Positions 24,098 to 36,083 of a stretch of 64,000 bases of DNA are shown piece by piece (the first letter of the stretch is position 1; every line of letters starts with the position of its first letter). Position numbers and translations under genes: made by a program. This DNA is from Entoloma clypeatum (lineage: Eukaryota > Basidiomycota > Agaricomycetes > Agaricales > Entolomataceae): assembly GCA_963565915.1 (NCBI GenBank), contig OY751485.1, positions 1,984,001 through 2,048,000 of the forward strand. The letters are read 5' to 3'. The notes under the pieces are model-generated. The model searched no databases and had not been told where the DNA came from. It saw nothing but the letters and a program-made list of their open reading frames with translations.

Positions 24098-26692
24098 CAT
24101 GTTGTACACTGCCTGGAGTTTGGTGAAGCCGCATATTCTGCTTCAAGTAGTAAACCTTCACATGTTGCCAAAGAGTGCTTTTGCAAAACGATGCAGCAAT
24201 TGTCTGCTCTCTTGATCCTCTAACAACAACTGGGAGTGTCTGTCTGAAGTCTCCACCAAACACAACAGTGATCCCACCAAATGGTACATCATTCTGCAAC
24301 AGATCTCTGAGATTTTGATCAACAGCCATGAGTGCATTCTTGTGCTGCATTGGCACTTCATCCCAGATAATAACCTTTGTTCTCTGCAACACTTCAAAGA
24401 TGGGATCTGTGCGCTTCACCATTCCAACTGACTGTTCATCCAAATTCAAAGGAATCTTGAACCTTGAATGTGCAGTGCGACCACCTTCAAGGAGCAAAGC
24501 AGCTATGCCAGAGGATGCAATACAAAGAGCGACATGTCTTTCAGATCTGACTTTGGCAGCAATGGTGTTGCACAAAAATGTCTTGCCACCACCACCCCCA
24601 CTGTGAATAAACAGCAACTTGCCCTCGTTGTTGTTGATAGAAAGCATTGCTGCATCAAATGCCAGCTTCTGTTCGTTGTTGAACAAACTACAATTGTGCT
24701 CCACCATGGTTTTCAATGTGTCGATGTCATAGTCCAGCTGCTCATGCAGCATGTGGTTGCCGATGGCCATTCCCTTCCAAGTCTCAGGATCCACAACAGA
24801 TGGCATTGGTGGAAATTGGATGAGCTGTTTGCCAGACTTTCTCAAAATCTTTTCCAAGAGATACAGTCCAAAGTCATAGACCTGGTCTGGAGTAAATTCT
24901 CTATCAGAAAAGCACTGTCTGAGGGCCCACTCCAAATCGCGGCACATTGGTTCCTTGAATTCATCCCAGAGCACATCTGGATGGACAGGGAAGCAGTGGA
25001 TTAGAATGATGGCAAACAAAGACCGCATTGCTGATCCAGTTTGCATTACAACAGCTTCACAAAGGCACTGTTTCTATTCTCCATCATCTTGCAGAAACCC
25101 ATTTTCCAAGCAGGCCTGCTTGAAGTTCTCCAGCAGTACACCATTGACTGTGCGCAAAAATTCAAAGGAGGTAGCACCAGGAATCTTTGTCAAAAGCAGC
25201 CTGAGATAGAAGCGTTCACCCTGGGCAGGAGACACAAAGTACATGCGACCAATCGCACCAGCACTGCGGGTTCTAGCCTTCCAGACCTTGGTCTTTTTGT
25301 CATAGGAATACTTCTGGGGAAAGTCCTGGTAGAGAATGGTGCGTGCTCCCTCCTCCCACTGATTTGCTTTGAACCATGCAGTCAAGGGTGTCAGGTCAAT
25401 ATTAGAGCGACTCAAGACCTCATCCACATTGTCATCATCATTGTAGTAGATCATCTGGCAGTTGGGCAGATGGACAGGAAGGCGGTAGACAGTGGGGGAT
25501 ATGTCATGCATGCCAAACTCAAACAACCTCCAACATGCCTCAGAGGCAGACACATAGCGGGCATCAAGGAACTCCTTGATTTCATTTCGCTGCTGGTACC
25601 TTCAGCAGAAATTTGGACTGTTGCTTTGTCTGTTCCCTTTCTGATGTACTTGTGGATATAGGTGACTGATTTGAGAGAAACTGTGATCTCTGAATTGAAG
25701 TGGCATTCATACTTCCAAACCAAATATGGACAATGGGGGACCACATCTCTGTAAAAACCAATCAATTCAAATTTGTTCAATTGATTCAAAAAGAAAAATC
25801 CCACTCATTGGTATACACATGTTCATCAGGCGCTCTGTAAAAACCAATAAATTAAAATTTTTCAATGGTTCAAACAAAGCACTTACCCATCAGTTTGATT
25901 ATATTCACTCTTTTTGAATGTAACATTATTCTTGCGCCTCTGGTATGCTGGATATCCATTTTCAGAAAATTGAGTGGTCTCCTGAAAGTCTTTTTGATAT
26001 CCTTTACTACACTTTCCATTGACCAAACATCGCTGATGCATGGGCCATGGAGCATAAAGGAAGTCACCAGTTTGTGAAGCTGTGGATGTTTTTCTTTGTC
26101 AGAAATCTCTGCTGAAATCATATGATCGATCTCTTCTGGTGTTTGGATTCTGTACCGCTCGTCCAACCAAATCAAGAGGTGCATGTGGGGCAGACCTCTC
26201 TTCTGAAACTCGGTAGTATGCACCATGCCAGTGACTTTGCCAAACACAACTCCTGATTTGATCTCTCTCAGGACTGCATTTTTCTTCAGCTCAAATACTC
26301 TGGAGACAATATCTGGACGGTCCTGTGACTTTTGTTTGGATCCATCTGGCAGTGTGAACAGAGTATTTGTGATTTCTTCCCAGTTTGGATTGGCTGTCAT
26401 GGTACAAAAGACATGAGGAACCAATAGGAGTCGGCACAGAGCCATAGAGTCCTGAAATGGCTGATTCAACTGTCGTTCGCTTCCCATGAAAGAAGAGGGC
26501 AGAATTATCCGTTGACCATGATTTGCCAAGTTGAGATTCTGGTCATTGTCCCCATGTGCTGCATCCTGCAAGCCCTGATAGACATCTGCTCGCAATCTCT
26601 TTTGATTGTGGAAGCACCAAGCCAAGAGATTCTGCTGATGGGAGGCCCAGGCATCAACAATAAACTGTTGAAACAACTTTCCACAAAGAAAC
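24098..26692 (-). pseudogene. Helitron RepHel, central part (HUH Rep and PIF1 helicase)
   Basis: Read on the minus strand from 26692: Helitron-like N domain (QQFIVDAWASHQQNLLAW), HUH nuclease motif GLPHMHLLIWL, PCI...CLVNGKCSKGYQKDF, DGYP-like ENGYPAYQRR, the Rep tyrosine motif YIHKYIRKG (Y-x3-Y), RYVSASEACWRLFEF, then the helicase with Walker A HSGGGGGKTFL, Walker B VIIWDEVPM and GGDFRQTLPVV. Two introns (25835-25886 and 25749-25804) flank a 30-nt exon. Lesions: frameshifts near 26035 and 25595 and a TAG at 25074-25076. It was continuous with 36578-39113 before the Harbinger insertion (QPPMFLCGK restored) and with 18209-19026. Confidence 0.9.
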
Positions 26693-26695
26693 ATT

Positions 26696-26735
26696 AGGGG
26701 GTTTCACGATGGGGTTTTTCATTGTTTTTCAATCC
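26696..26735. repeat. Harbinger left terminal inverted repeat
   Basis: Pairs with 36535-36574 with about one mismatch over the first 36 bases. Confidence 0.85.
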
Positions 26736-26800
26736 ATTTTCACTTCCATTTTTTGTTCGGCTTTCTCCGGTTTTTTGAAAAAACGATGTCGTTTTTCGAG

Positions 26801-26834
26801 GATGCAAAAGGAGCTCAGACCCTCCTTTTGCATC
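26801..26834. other. Perfect 13-bp stem hairpin in the Harbinger left end
   Basis: GATGCAAAAGGAG, an 8-nt loop, then CTCCTTTTGCATC. It lies between the terminal repeat and the accessory gene promoter; possibly a subterminal transposase site or a terminator. Confidence 0.6.
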
Positions 26835-26957
26835 GTTTTCAACTCTTTTTCAGCTCGTTTTTCCAGTCTCAGTTCTTTGAATTAAATAATTTTGTAATTA
26901 CCATATCATTTGAATAAGTCTCAGAATCCCTTGTCAACATCGTAGCCCGACTACCAG

Positions 26958-28607
26958 ATGGTAGGCCGCAACTCAAAGGTCAAAGCTTCAGCACAGACAC
27001 CTGGAGCCTTGGCTGTGGATGAACCTAAAGACAAGAAACCGTGTGCAAAGCCCATCGAGTGGGAGAAAAACCGAGGGTGGACGACCCTTGCGATCGAGTA
27101 CCTGAACGAGCACCCCAAGTTCCGTATCAAGCTGTTCAGCGACTCAACGTCCGAAGCTAAACAAGAAAAATGTCGCAAGGTTCAAAATGGTGATGGGAAG
27201 CTTATCTTGTTCGGAGAACTTGCCGAGGCAGTCTTCACGTCAACCAAGGTATCCGACACGATCCGCCAAGCGTATGGCATCGATTCCACTCGTTTTGCAA
27301 AATCCACGCAACAGCAATTTTCTCGGTGAGCGTTAAGCTGTGTTTCATCACTGTTCAATTAACAAGTTATGGTGAGAAAGGCTTAAAAAGACGTACCAAG
27401 GCTACCGAGCTCAGTTCAAGGAGACTGGGGGTGGGATTAAAGAAGGAGAGGTTGCAACAAATCTAACTGGTGAGTTTGAGCTCTATTCTGTAGACCTCTA
27501 AGGTCACTCACCGAAACTACTTAGAGAAAATTCGGGAGGAATGGCCATTCTACGATGACCTTCACAGCATTTGGTCCGAACTTCCGAATTACAATCCCGT
27601 TGGTGTCAGCAACTCCCAGCCTGGTCAAGACTTTAGTCAGCAAGCAGGTGCACTTTTTACGACAGGACCCACTATGACAGATAAAGATGAGGAGGCCGGA
27701 AGTGGTATCGACGATTTTGCAACATCAGAGGATCCCTCCCTAAATACCGAGAAGTTTGAGATGGAAAGTTGGGGAAGTGAGCTTGATGGCCAGGGGGTCA
27801 CAAGCATGGCAACTCATACTAGCGAGGATGACGATATAAGGCCGAATAAACATGGCTCTCCGGTGAGTGATCTCCGAGTCTTCGAGAATAATTTTTGCAC
27901 CCACCTTGGACCTCCAACACTTCCAGCCCCTGAAATATGATCTGCAGAAAGCCCGTGAACTAATTGGCCAGTCATCGCAAGGCCGTGGTGCCAGTGGCAG
28001 CAGTTCGCGTTCAACTTCGACCCCCGCGGGAAAGCCAAAACTGGAGAACAAGAATGCTAAGGGGAAATCAAGTCATGGGAATCTTACAGGAAAGAAGCGA
28101 GATCTGACTACCGCCTTCGATGAGGTCCATATGATGGAGATAAAGGACATCGCGGATCGTCGCGCAGAGAAAATGAAGCTATGTTTGAAGCAGCTCGAAC
28201 TTGACAAACAACGACATGAGGCCAAGCTCCGGAAGCAGGAGATGGATATGCGGGCTCGGGAGCTGGACGCCCACCGACAAAACCAACAGTTTGAGCTGAT
28301 GAAGATGATGTTCATGATGCAGAGCATGGGCGCAGGCAGTGGCATGGCAGGTGGAGGTGTGGGTGGAAGTGTGGCCATGTCGGCACCCCCATTTGGCTCG
28401 TTTGGCATGTCTTCACCTTTGACTTCGACAAATGTCAACACTGGCACATGGAACGTGCCGGAATCCAGTAGTTCGAGCTCCTCAAATGGCTTTACTGCCA
28501 TGCTTCCATTCCAAGACCCTCAGGAGGAAGGACACGGAGACCAACCTATAGTGCTTGAAAATTACAGGTTACCGGAATTCGATGTCAACAAGAGACTGGA
28601 TTTGTAG
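26958..28607 (+). CDS. Harbinger accessory protein (Myb/SANT-like, coiled coil)
   Basis: Exons join(26958..27325, 27381..27469, 27525..27862, 27927..28607) give 491 aa in frame. The N-terminal 110 aa (WEKNRGWTTLAIEYLNEHP ... KLFSDSTSEAKQE) look like the Myb/SANT-like DNA-binding module found in Harbinger ORF1 proteins. The middle is Ser/Asp-rich; the C-terminal half has a long charged helix (KQLELDKQRHEAKLRKQEMD) likely to form a coiled coil, then a Gly/Ser/Met-rich tail. In this superfamily ORF1 binds terminal repeats and helps the transposase into the nucleus. It is convergent with the transposase, the stops being only 21 bp apart. No internal stop was seen. Confidence 0.8.
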
Positions 28608-28628
28608 ATAAAATATTTACAGTACATC

Positions 28629-30203
28629 TTAGTCTGCTATACCACTGGCAAACAACTTTTCCTTCAATCTTCGGCGCTTTCTCTGTCCAGCACTTTCCCG
28701 ACGTACTTCGGCAGGGATGCGATCTTCATCTGAAGAAGAATCAGAATCAGATGAGAGACCTTCCGCGATAAGAGTCTCCTCCCAATCCATATCCTCCGAG
28801 CCACTCTCAATTACATGTATCAGTGTATGGATGACAATACATGTACGAATCCACTCAAGAGCACGGCGGTGATCGACATCATTCTTGATCTGCTGACGAA
28901 GTCCTTTCAGAGACTGGAACCGGCCCTTGAGATATCCAACAGCATGTTCAGAGCGAATACGGACCTGAGAAGTATGAGAATATGGAATAAGTTGAATATG
29001 TATACTTACATGAGAAACCCAATAATTGAATGTTTTATTCTCTGGTACATTTGCGGCAGGTTTCTTATACGGTGTCACACACCAGGCCTCGATTGGATAC
29101 GCCGAGTCGGCCCAAATCCATTCGCCAGGGCCTATAAGTCTTTGCTGATCATTGAAGGTGCGCGAATCCATGAAAGCCGTCGAATCGTGAGCACTTCCGC
29201 AATGACCAATGACATAGTCGACAATTCGAAGATTTGCAAGTGTTATTAACTTTAGGGACAGTGAATCGGCTGTCAGGAGCATTTGCAAAGTGGAGAATTG
29301 GATACTCACCTGTACGTTTAGCGAGTAGTTGGATTTTCGATCGAAGTATGCCTCCCCGTGGTGACCAGGCTTGTCCGCAAGAGGTACAAGGGTACCGTCC
29401 ACAAAAAGCCAACCGTCTCTCCATGCTACACATGAAGCAGCTTCCACCCACTCCTTCGCTGCTTCCTTCTCCTTGGGACTTGGCCAGTGGATCACATCAT
29501 CATGGAGTGCCAAAAAAGCAAGCATGACATGCCGCGTGGCATTCACAACAGTCCCTGCTGATACTCCTGCCCACTGTGCGACAGACTCGACAGATGCACC
29601 ATTGCCGAAATGTCCAAATCAAAAAAGGGCGATTGCGAGCTGTTCCTCAACAGACATCTGGTCGTTTGGACTGTCGCTAATGAAGACAGGATGCCAGGCA
29701 ATTTTTTCCACAAGCTGATCAAATGTTTCAGCACAGACACATAGATTCCTTCGAAATCGCCTGGGGTCTTCTGCCTTGTAGAGAACTAGAACCAGATATA
29801 GCTGCGAAAGCTTGTGAACAGTATGGGGGAAAAGAACACGAGTGCTTTCCAGGTAATTTATATGCTCTCGAATGGCCGCAAGTCGTTGAGTGAAATAGGT
29901 GTCGTCTTCTTCATCTGATGACAACTCCGAGTCTACATCTGACTCCACATCCCCTTGGCGAACTGACCCCACAGAAGATAAGGATTCAAGAAACGAGAAT
30001 GAGCTAATAGAGGAGAGGGAGGAGATATCGGAGTCGTTGTTGGTGCCAGTGTTCACATCTTCCTGCGAAGAGCTTGAACTTATTTCAGAGTCCGAGGTGT
30101 CGGAGACCTCGGTGGCGGTTGTGCGGTGCCGAAGATCAAGAAGACGCTTTGCGTACTTGAATGCCCCCTGAAGGAGACGCTTGCGCAGGGGAATTTTGGG
30201 CAT
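28629..30203 (-). pseudogene. PIF/Harbinger DDE transposase with one TGA
   Basis: Minus-strand gene starting at 30203 with a Ser/Asp/Glu-rich N-terminus. Then FDQLVEKIAWHPVF, LAIALF[TGA]FGHFGNGASVESVAQWAG, catalytic Asp in WLFVDGTLVPL, DYVIGHCGSAHDSTAF, WIWADSAYPIEAW, and the Glu in IRSEHAVGYLKGRFQSL, followed by a basic C-terminus (QRKRRRLKEK). Two introns interrupt it: after YSLNVQ (GTGAGT donor) and after YWVSH (GTAAGT donor). The only lesion seen is TGA at 29619-29621, where the family has Arg (LYRFGHFGNG-like). It cuts and pastes the element at 3-bp targets; this copy is probably dead unless the TGA is read through. Confidence 0.85.
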
Positions 30204-30222
30204 TATTGTGGAACACGTAGAG

Positions 30223-30510
30223 TGTTGAGGCGACGCTAAGTCAAACGACGTCGCGAGCCCAAACTTAAGAACGAAGTGGAAAATGTGAAGTGAACTGAAT
30301 TGCCCAGAGACCCAGCGGGAATCTCAAGAGAACAAGCTATCGAATACAAGTGAAAGTACTCTACTTATATATGTAAATTCCATGAGGCTGCGTTGTGGCA
30401 GCGTCATGCTGCGTGATAATGATAAGATGTCCTCATGTGCGATATGATGTAGATAAGATAAGATCGAGATAAGATAAGATAAAGCGAAAAGTGAAAATAC
30501 GATCATAACA
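30223..30510 (-). repeat. Gypsy-1 3' LTR
   Basis: 288 bp. In element sense it follows a purine run AGAAAGGGGGTAA. Only difference from the other LTR is CG here versus CA. Confidence 0.93.
30420..30486 (-). promoter_or_regulatory. GATA-motif array and TATA box in the Gypsy-1 LTR
   Basis: Seven GATAA motifs, all HGATAR type, occur on the plus strand between about 30415 and 30486. In element sense they sit in the upstream (U3) part, and a TATATAAG box follows at about 30366-30374. The other LTR repeats the arrangement near 36276-36347. HGATAR is the binding site of fungal GATA factors, so the LTR may respond to nitrogen, iron or light signals. Confidence 0.55.
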
Positions 30511-30521
30511 TTACCCCCTTT

Positions 30522-33500
30522 CTAGATCTCGACTTCCAGGCGAGATATGATGTCGTCCGGGGTGTTCGTGAAATTTTCATATGGTTTAAATTCCAATCCT
30601 TCAAAGATGTTTGCGCGTAAGCGCCGAGGTGCATTCAGGTTTAATTTAAAGAAGTCCTCCACCGCTTCCTTGGCATGTTCTAGGTGATCCTCGGGTTCCC
30701 ACGTGTTGTGGTCCTGAGTCAGACCCTCCCATTGCACTAAATATTCCAGTTTTCCTCTCTTCAACCTTGAGTCAATAACTTTTGCGACATCGTACTCCTC
30801 TTCGCCATTGATAACTATCGGGTTTGGTGCCTGCACCCTTTGTGACATAAATAGTGGTTCCTTAAATAATCGGACTCGTGATACATTGATGACCGGATGG
30901 ATTTTCCAGGTTTTCGGTAATTTAAGTTCTATGGCGTGTGACGAAATGATTTTGGTTATGGTATAGGGTCCAATCCATCGTTCGGCAAGTTTCTTTAAGG
31001 GTCGGTTCAACTTCAGGTCTTTAGTCGATAACCAAACTTTGTCGCCAACTTGGTAAACTGGTGCATCACCCCGTTTCAGGTTCGCATACCGTTCCATATC
31101 TTCTCGTGCTTTTACTAGCGCCGCTTCCGCCTCCTCATGAATCTTCTTCATTCGCTCTGCGAATTCTTTTGCCGGTTCTGACTTTTCTGCCCTCCGAGGT
31201 TCTACGCCCATCCTAGGGTTAAACCCATAATTTACAAAGAACGGCGAAAACTGAGTTGCCGTGTGAATTTTATTATTATAGGCGAACTCCGCGGTTGCCA
31301 TCCATTCGGGCCAATCTGTTTGCCGATGGGAAATAAATGATCTTAGATATTGTTCCAACTCCTGGTTGATGCGTTCCGTCTGTCCGTCTGTTTGCGGATG
31401 ATACGCCGTTGATAATTTAGTTGTGATCCCCAATATTTTATTTAGTTCCTTCATAAATATTGCCGCAAATTGTGGTCCTCGATCTGACGTTAATGATTCT
31501 GGCAATCCATGAAGTTTCCAGACTTCGTCCCGATATAGTTTAGCTAATCCTTCTGCTGAGACTTCATCGCGTGTTTTGATAAAGTGTGATTGCTTTGTTG
31601 ATCTGCAAGCCACGACTAATACTGTGTTGTACCCCTGAGCTTCTGGGAGTCCTACGATAAAATCTGCTGTAACATGTTTCCATGGTCCTGCATGTTCCGT
31701 GTTTGCTTTTAATTTACCGGCTAGCGGTTGAGGCACGTTTTTTGATCGTTGACATCTGTCGCAGCCCTCGACGTATGCTTTGACCATGTTTGTAATACTA
31801 GGCCACCAATAATTTCGTGTAACCAATTCCAGGGTCTTCCACTGCCCTGGGTGTCCTGCAACTGGGTTGTCGTGGTGTAATTTAATTATTTCCTCCCTGA
31901 GTTCCTGACTTTTCGGAACATAAACCTTTCCTCTATGTAACCAGAGTCCCTGCTCTTCATGCCATTCATCTGCGCGCAATGTTTTGGTATTTGTTTTCTT
32001 TAACTCTTCCACTGCTTTCAACACTTGTTCGTCAAACTCTTTGGCATCCCTGATGCGTTTTAATAGTTTACTTTCTTCTCCCTCAATAAGTATGTGACCT
32101 CGATCCATTGCTCGCAAGTGGAAGTATTCCGGTTTTAATAATGTTACGTTTTCGTTGTCATTTTCCACCCCCTTTCTATGATCGACCCTTCTCGAAAGAG
32201 CGTCCGCCTTTCCCATTGAGGTGCCAGCTTTGTGTATTAATTTAAAGTTGAAGCGTGTTAGATACAACGCCCAGCGTGCTTGTCTGCGATTGAGCTTTCG
32301 TCCCTGCATGAAGTACTCGAGGTTTTTATGATCGGTCCAGATCTCGACCTCATGTTTGGCTCCTTCAAGGTGGTGTCTCCATGCTTCCAGCGCTCGAATT
32401 ATGCCCAGCATTTCTTTATCGTGTACGTCATAATTTCGTTCCACATCATTTAATCCTTTAGATAGAAAGGCACATGGCCTCCATTTCTCATCCTCGCATT
32501 CCATAGATAGAATTGCTCCTGTAGCAAAGTCCGATGCGTCTGATTCTACTCTCAACTTCCGATCCGGATCGGGAGATACTAATATAGGTGCCTCCGTAAA
32601 TAATTTCTTTAGCATATCAAATGCTTCCTCCTGTTCCCTTTTCCAATTCCAGATTGTTTCTTTCCTTGTTAATTTATGTAGTGGCCCTGCCACTTTAGAG
32701 AAGTCCTTGACAAATCTTCGATAGAAATTGGCCAATCCTAGAAACGACTGGACTTCTTTGACTTTTGTTGGTTTCGGCCATTGTTTGATGGCGTCTACTT
32801 TTGAAGGATCCATTCGAATTCCGTCTTTCCCAATAATTAACCCTAAGAACTCTATTTCGTCTCGGTCAAAGAAACATTTTCCTGGTTTTAAGAATAGGTC
32901 GTTTTCTCGTAATCTTTTTAGAATTTCCTCCACGATTTCACTGTGTCCTTCTTCTCCTTCAGTTGCTACCAATATATCATCGATATAGATAACTACGTCT
33001 CCTTGATCAATCAAGTCTCTAAATATGTCGTTCATCATAGTTTGAAACGTGCTTGGGGAATTATTTAATCCGAAGAACATAACTGTTGGTTCGAAAGCTC
33101 CATCTGGGGTTGTGAATGCCGCTTTCCACTCGTCTCCTTCTTTGATGCGTACATTGTTATACCCCCATCTGAGGTCCATTTTGGTAAACCTTTTCTTTCC
33201 CTTTAATTTATCGATCAATTCCGGAATCAACGGGAGTGGATAATTATTGCGAACGGTCCAGCTGTTAATGTGTCGGTAATCCTGTACCATTCGTTTCTTT
33301 CCGTCTTTTTTGGGTATAAAGAATACTGGCAAAGTTTGTGGTGACTTGGTAGGTCAAATATATCCTTTGCGTAATTGATCGTTTACAAATTCGGATACTT
33401 CTTTCCTTTCATCCGGTGACAGGGGATAGACTTTGGCCTTCTTTGGTATGAAATCCGGTTTTAAGTCTATAGCGTGGTCCCATGGTTTCCTGACTGGTAA

Positions 33501-34464
33501 TCTCTCCGATGCTTTCTTTTCAAAGACTGATAGATATTTGTGATATTTCCGGGGGACAACCTGTTCTGCCGGTACTTCATCTGAGGGTTCTCCTTTAGCT
33601 GCCCTGAGCGTGTGGATTACTTCCTCCTCCATTTCTTCCTCATTTCCTTCTACTACTTCTTCCATTCTTCCGCCCCATCTGGTTCTTGCAGTTTTATTTA
33701 AATAACGTGTTCGACGCATGCCACATTCTTCTGGACATCTTGATAGTTTAATTTCCGCCTTTTCCCAATCGATTTCTGGATTATGGCGTTTCAGCCAGGT
33801 ATGTCCAACAATAATTTTAGCTTTCCCTAGGTTGCATGCCTCAAACACGGCTATCTCCACATGTCCTTTATACCGCATAGCCATGACTGCTTCATGCGTG
33901 ATTGAACCTCCTTGGTTAAGCGTGCCATCAACGTTGTAGACCCGAATGGGGAAAGGTAGTTCCCTTAATTTAATGTTGTTCCTTTTGGCGAAGTCCAGAT
34001 CTATGAACATCCCTGTCGCCCCTGAGTCTAATAATGCTTCAACATCAAATGTGCGTTTGTCCTGCAACGTTTCCAGCGTGATTTTCATCATAAGCTCCTT
34101 TTCCAGAGAAGCGGATCGAATAAAAGATGGTTCCCCCATAGAGTCCGTTTGCCTAGTTAAATTATCTGATTCTTTGTCACAGGGAATTAAGCATTCATCC
34201 GTAGGGGACGAACCAAGCCTCGTTTCTGAGGGCTCCCCAATGATATAGTTTACAAGTGTATCTAAGTCCGATTCATCTTTTTTTGGTTTTTCTTTCCTAC
34301 TAGGTTTATCTAATAGTATTTTATTGTACGTAACTGCAGCATCCGTAAGTTTCTGAAACCAAGATTTTACAATGTCCTTATGTACGTAAGAGTCTATAGG
34401 CAAACATTCATATCGATTTGTCAGAGCCAGCGGGGGATTTACTGGTTGACGTTCACAAAACCCT
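30522..34464 (-). pseudogene. Gypsy-1 pol (protease, RT, RNase H, integrase, chromodomain), one TGA
   Basis: Open in the -1 frame relative to gag from the slippery site to 30522, except for TGA at 33351-33353. Protease [32 protein letters not shown] and YIDDILVA; RNase H VESDASDFATGAIL; integrase zinc finger HHDNPVAGHPGQW ... CDRCQRS and core (TADFIVGLP ... SDRGPQFAA ... YHPQTDGQTERINQELE); GPY/F region WIGPYTITK; and a C-terminal chromodomain (VAKVIDSRLKRGKLEYLVQW ... NTWEPEDHL). The TGA falls where the motif KGYI-R-P is expected, so Arg CGA to TGA is the simplest change. Polymerase and integrase catalytic residues are intact. Confidence 0.92.
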
Positions 34465-35527
34465 GCTGCCCAGCAGCTTGTCCATTGTTCTGACCATTGG
34501 GATTCGGCGCAGGCGCGCCAATCACACCCCTTGGTCCATTTGCAGCTTGTCGTGCTTGACGCCTTGCCGTGATTTGTCGTAAGATTTCTTCTTCCTCATG
34601 TTCGTCGATTTGTTCAATCACAGCCGCTCGCACCTTGCGTTGTGGCTGTCTGCATTCCCGGGCGAAATGCCCCTGTCCTCCGCAATTGTAACAATTACCA
34701 GGCGCTCGGCGCTGGTTTCTATCAACCTCCATAGCATTGGGATCTCGGCGTCCCTGACCTTGCTGTCCGTTTTGCTGCAGGGCTCGGTACCCCCCGTTCT
34801 GTTGTTGTCCAAATGGTCGCTGCTGATTCTGTTGGTTTGCGGGCCGATTGCCCCAACCGGTTCTCTGCTGTCCAAAATTGTTGCCGGTCCTCATGCCCGG
34901 TCTTGCCGCGTAAGTTTCCTCTGCTCTTCCGATTGCTAAAATTTCCTCACACGTGTCTTGCACGGTGGTCTGTCGTCTTCCCTGCTGGAACATTTGTTGT
35001 ATGATCGAATCCTTGGTGTTCCTTTCTAGCAGAGATATCCCATGCATTTCCTCAATTTGGCCTTTGATGACCAACGTTCCAAATTGTGTAATAAAATCGT
35101 CCACCCGCATGTTTCCTTGTTTAAAGGTTTCGATTTTGGCACGTGCCCATTCTATTTCTGTTGCTGATTGGAATCTTGATGTCACCTCTCTCATTAATTG
35201 CTGGAACGTGGGCCATTGTTCTGATTCCATGCACTGCCTCAAGCGTGTTTCCCCATAGGTGCCGGCTGTAGCGCCTTCCAGGCGAGACCATACTGCAATG
35301 CAAATTTCTTCCTGTCCTTGGAACAGGTCCCGATTGACCCTGATCCATGCCAGCATCTTTGTCCACCATACTCCGAACGTTGCCTTGGCCCCATTGTACT
35401 TGCCGGGGTCTGCAGCGATTTCTAGTCGTCTTCCATTGGGACGCGGGGCGGCGGGATTATGAGCGGGAGGAGGGAGAGGGGGATTGGGAAGGGGATTGTC
35501 GAACTCGTCGTCGTTGTTGTCGGCCAT
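34439..35527 (-). CDS. Gypsy-1 Gag
   Basis: 362-aa capsid/nucleocapsid protein. Acidic, Pro-rich N-terminus ([20 protein letters not shown]), retrotransposon gag domain ([20 protein letters not shown] ... [17 protein letters not shown]), Gln/Asn-rich linker, CCHC knuckle [14 protein letters not shown], Gln/Gly-rich tail. Intact. Its last codons contain the slippery site for the Gag-Pol fusion. Confidence 0.9.
   Translation of the reverse strand: MADNNDDEFDNPLPNPPLPPPAHNPAAPRPNGRRLEIAADPGKYNGAKATFGVWWTKMLAWIRVNRDLFQGQEEICIAVWSRLEGATAGTYGETRLRQCMESEQWPTFQQLMREVTSRFQSATEIEWARAKIETFKQGNMRVDDFITQFGTLVIKGQIEEMHGISLLERNTKDSIIQQMFQQGRRQTTVQDTCEEILAIGRAEETYAARPGMRTGNNFGQQRTGWGNRPANQQNQQRPFGQQQNGGYRALQQNGQQGQGRRDPNAMEVDRNQRRAPGNCYNCGGQGHFARECRQPQRKVRAAVIEQIDEHEEEEILRQITARRQARQAANGPRGVIGAPAPNPNGQNNGQAAGQQGFVNVNQ
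34457..34463 (-). promoter_or_regulatory. Gypsy-1 -1 frameshift heptamer GGGTTTT
   Basis: In element sense CAG-GGT-TTT-GTG: G GGT TTT fits X XXY YYZ in the gag frame, seven codons before the TAA. A -1 slip continues TGT-GAA-CGT-CAA into the open pol frame with no stop. A downstream CCAG/CTGG pairing is possible but weak. Confidence 0.75.
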
Positions 35528-36083
35528 GTTGTGTGAGCAATAGTGCTTTGTAGCGGGCGCGCGACCCTGTTCTGCTACTTAAGCGAAAAAGAAAACCTAA
35601 AAAAAGAAAACCCAAAGAACGATCTGTTTACCCAGGCAGCCGAAATGCCCGAATAAAGGAAGATCTGGGAAAAATGAAAACCACGCGGTCAACACCCCTA
35701 CGCGCGCTGGTTCTGTCGAATCCGGGAAAAGATCGGGGGTTGGAACACCTTTTGAGAACTAAACGTGCGCGACCTTCTTTTCCAAGTCGCCACACGCGCC
35801 AGCAGCTTTCCCGAAGGTCAGTTGCGTCGGCCTTTGGTCACCTCGACACGGGACGGGCTCAACGTTTCCCTGTGTGTCTCGAACGGCAACGCTAGTTATA
35901 GTGGGTGCACCAAGCGTTTCTCTTCTTATCCCTGAAGTCCGGGAGGTCCCCCTTAACGCTAGGGTCCGCGTGTAATGGCGAGGTGTGACTTTTAACGCAA
36001 AAGCACGAAACGGCGGGGATAGTGATGGTGATGTGGGAAGTGTGTGTGTTTGGGCGGGCGATGATGATAAGAGCTTGTTCTTC

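Noticed and set aside
25751..25804. Frameshift in the Helitron Rep gene at the FFLNQLNK stretch
   Set aside because: Explained by two GT-AG introns around a 30-nt exon that restore the expected Rep sequence.
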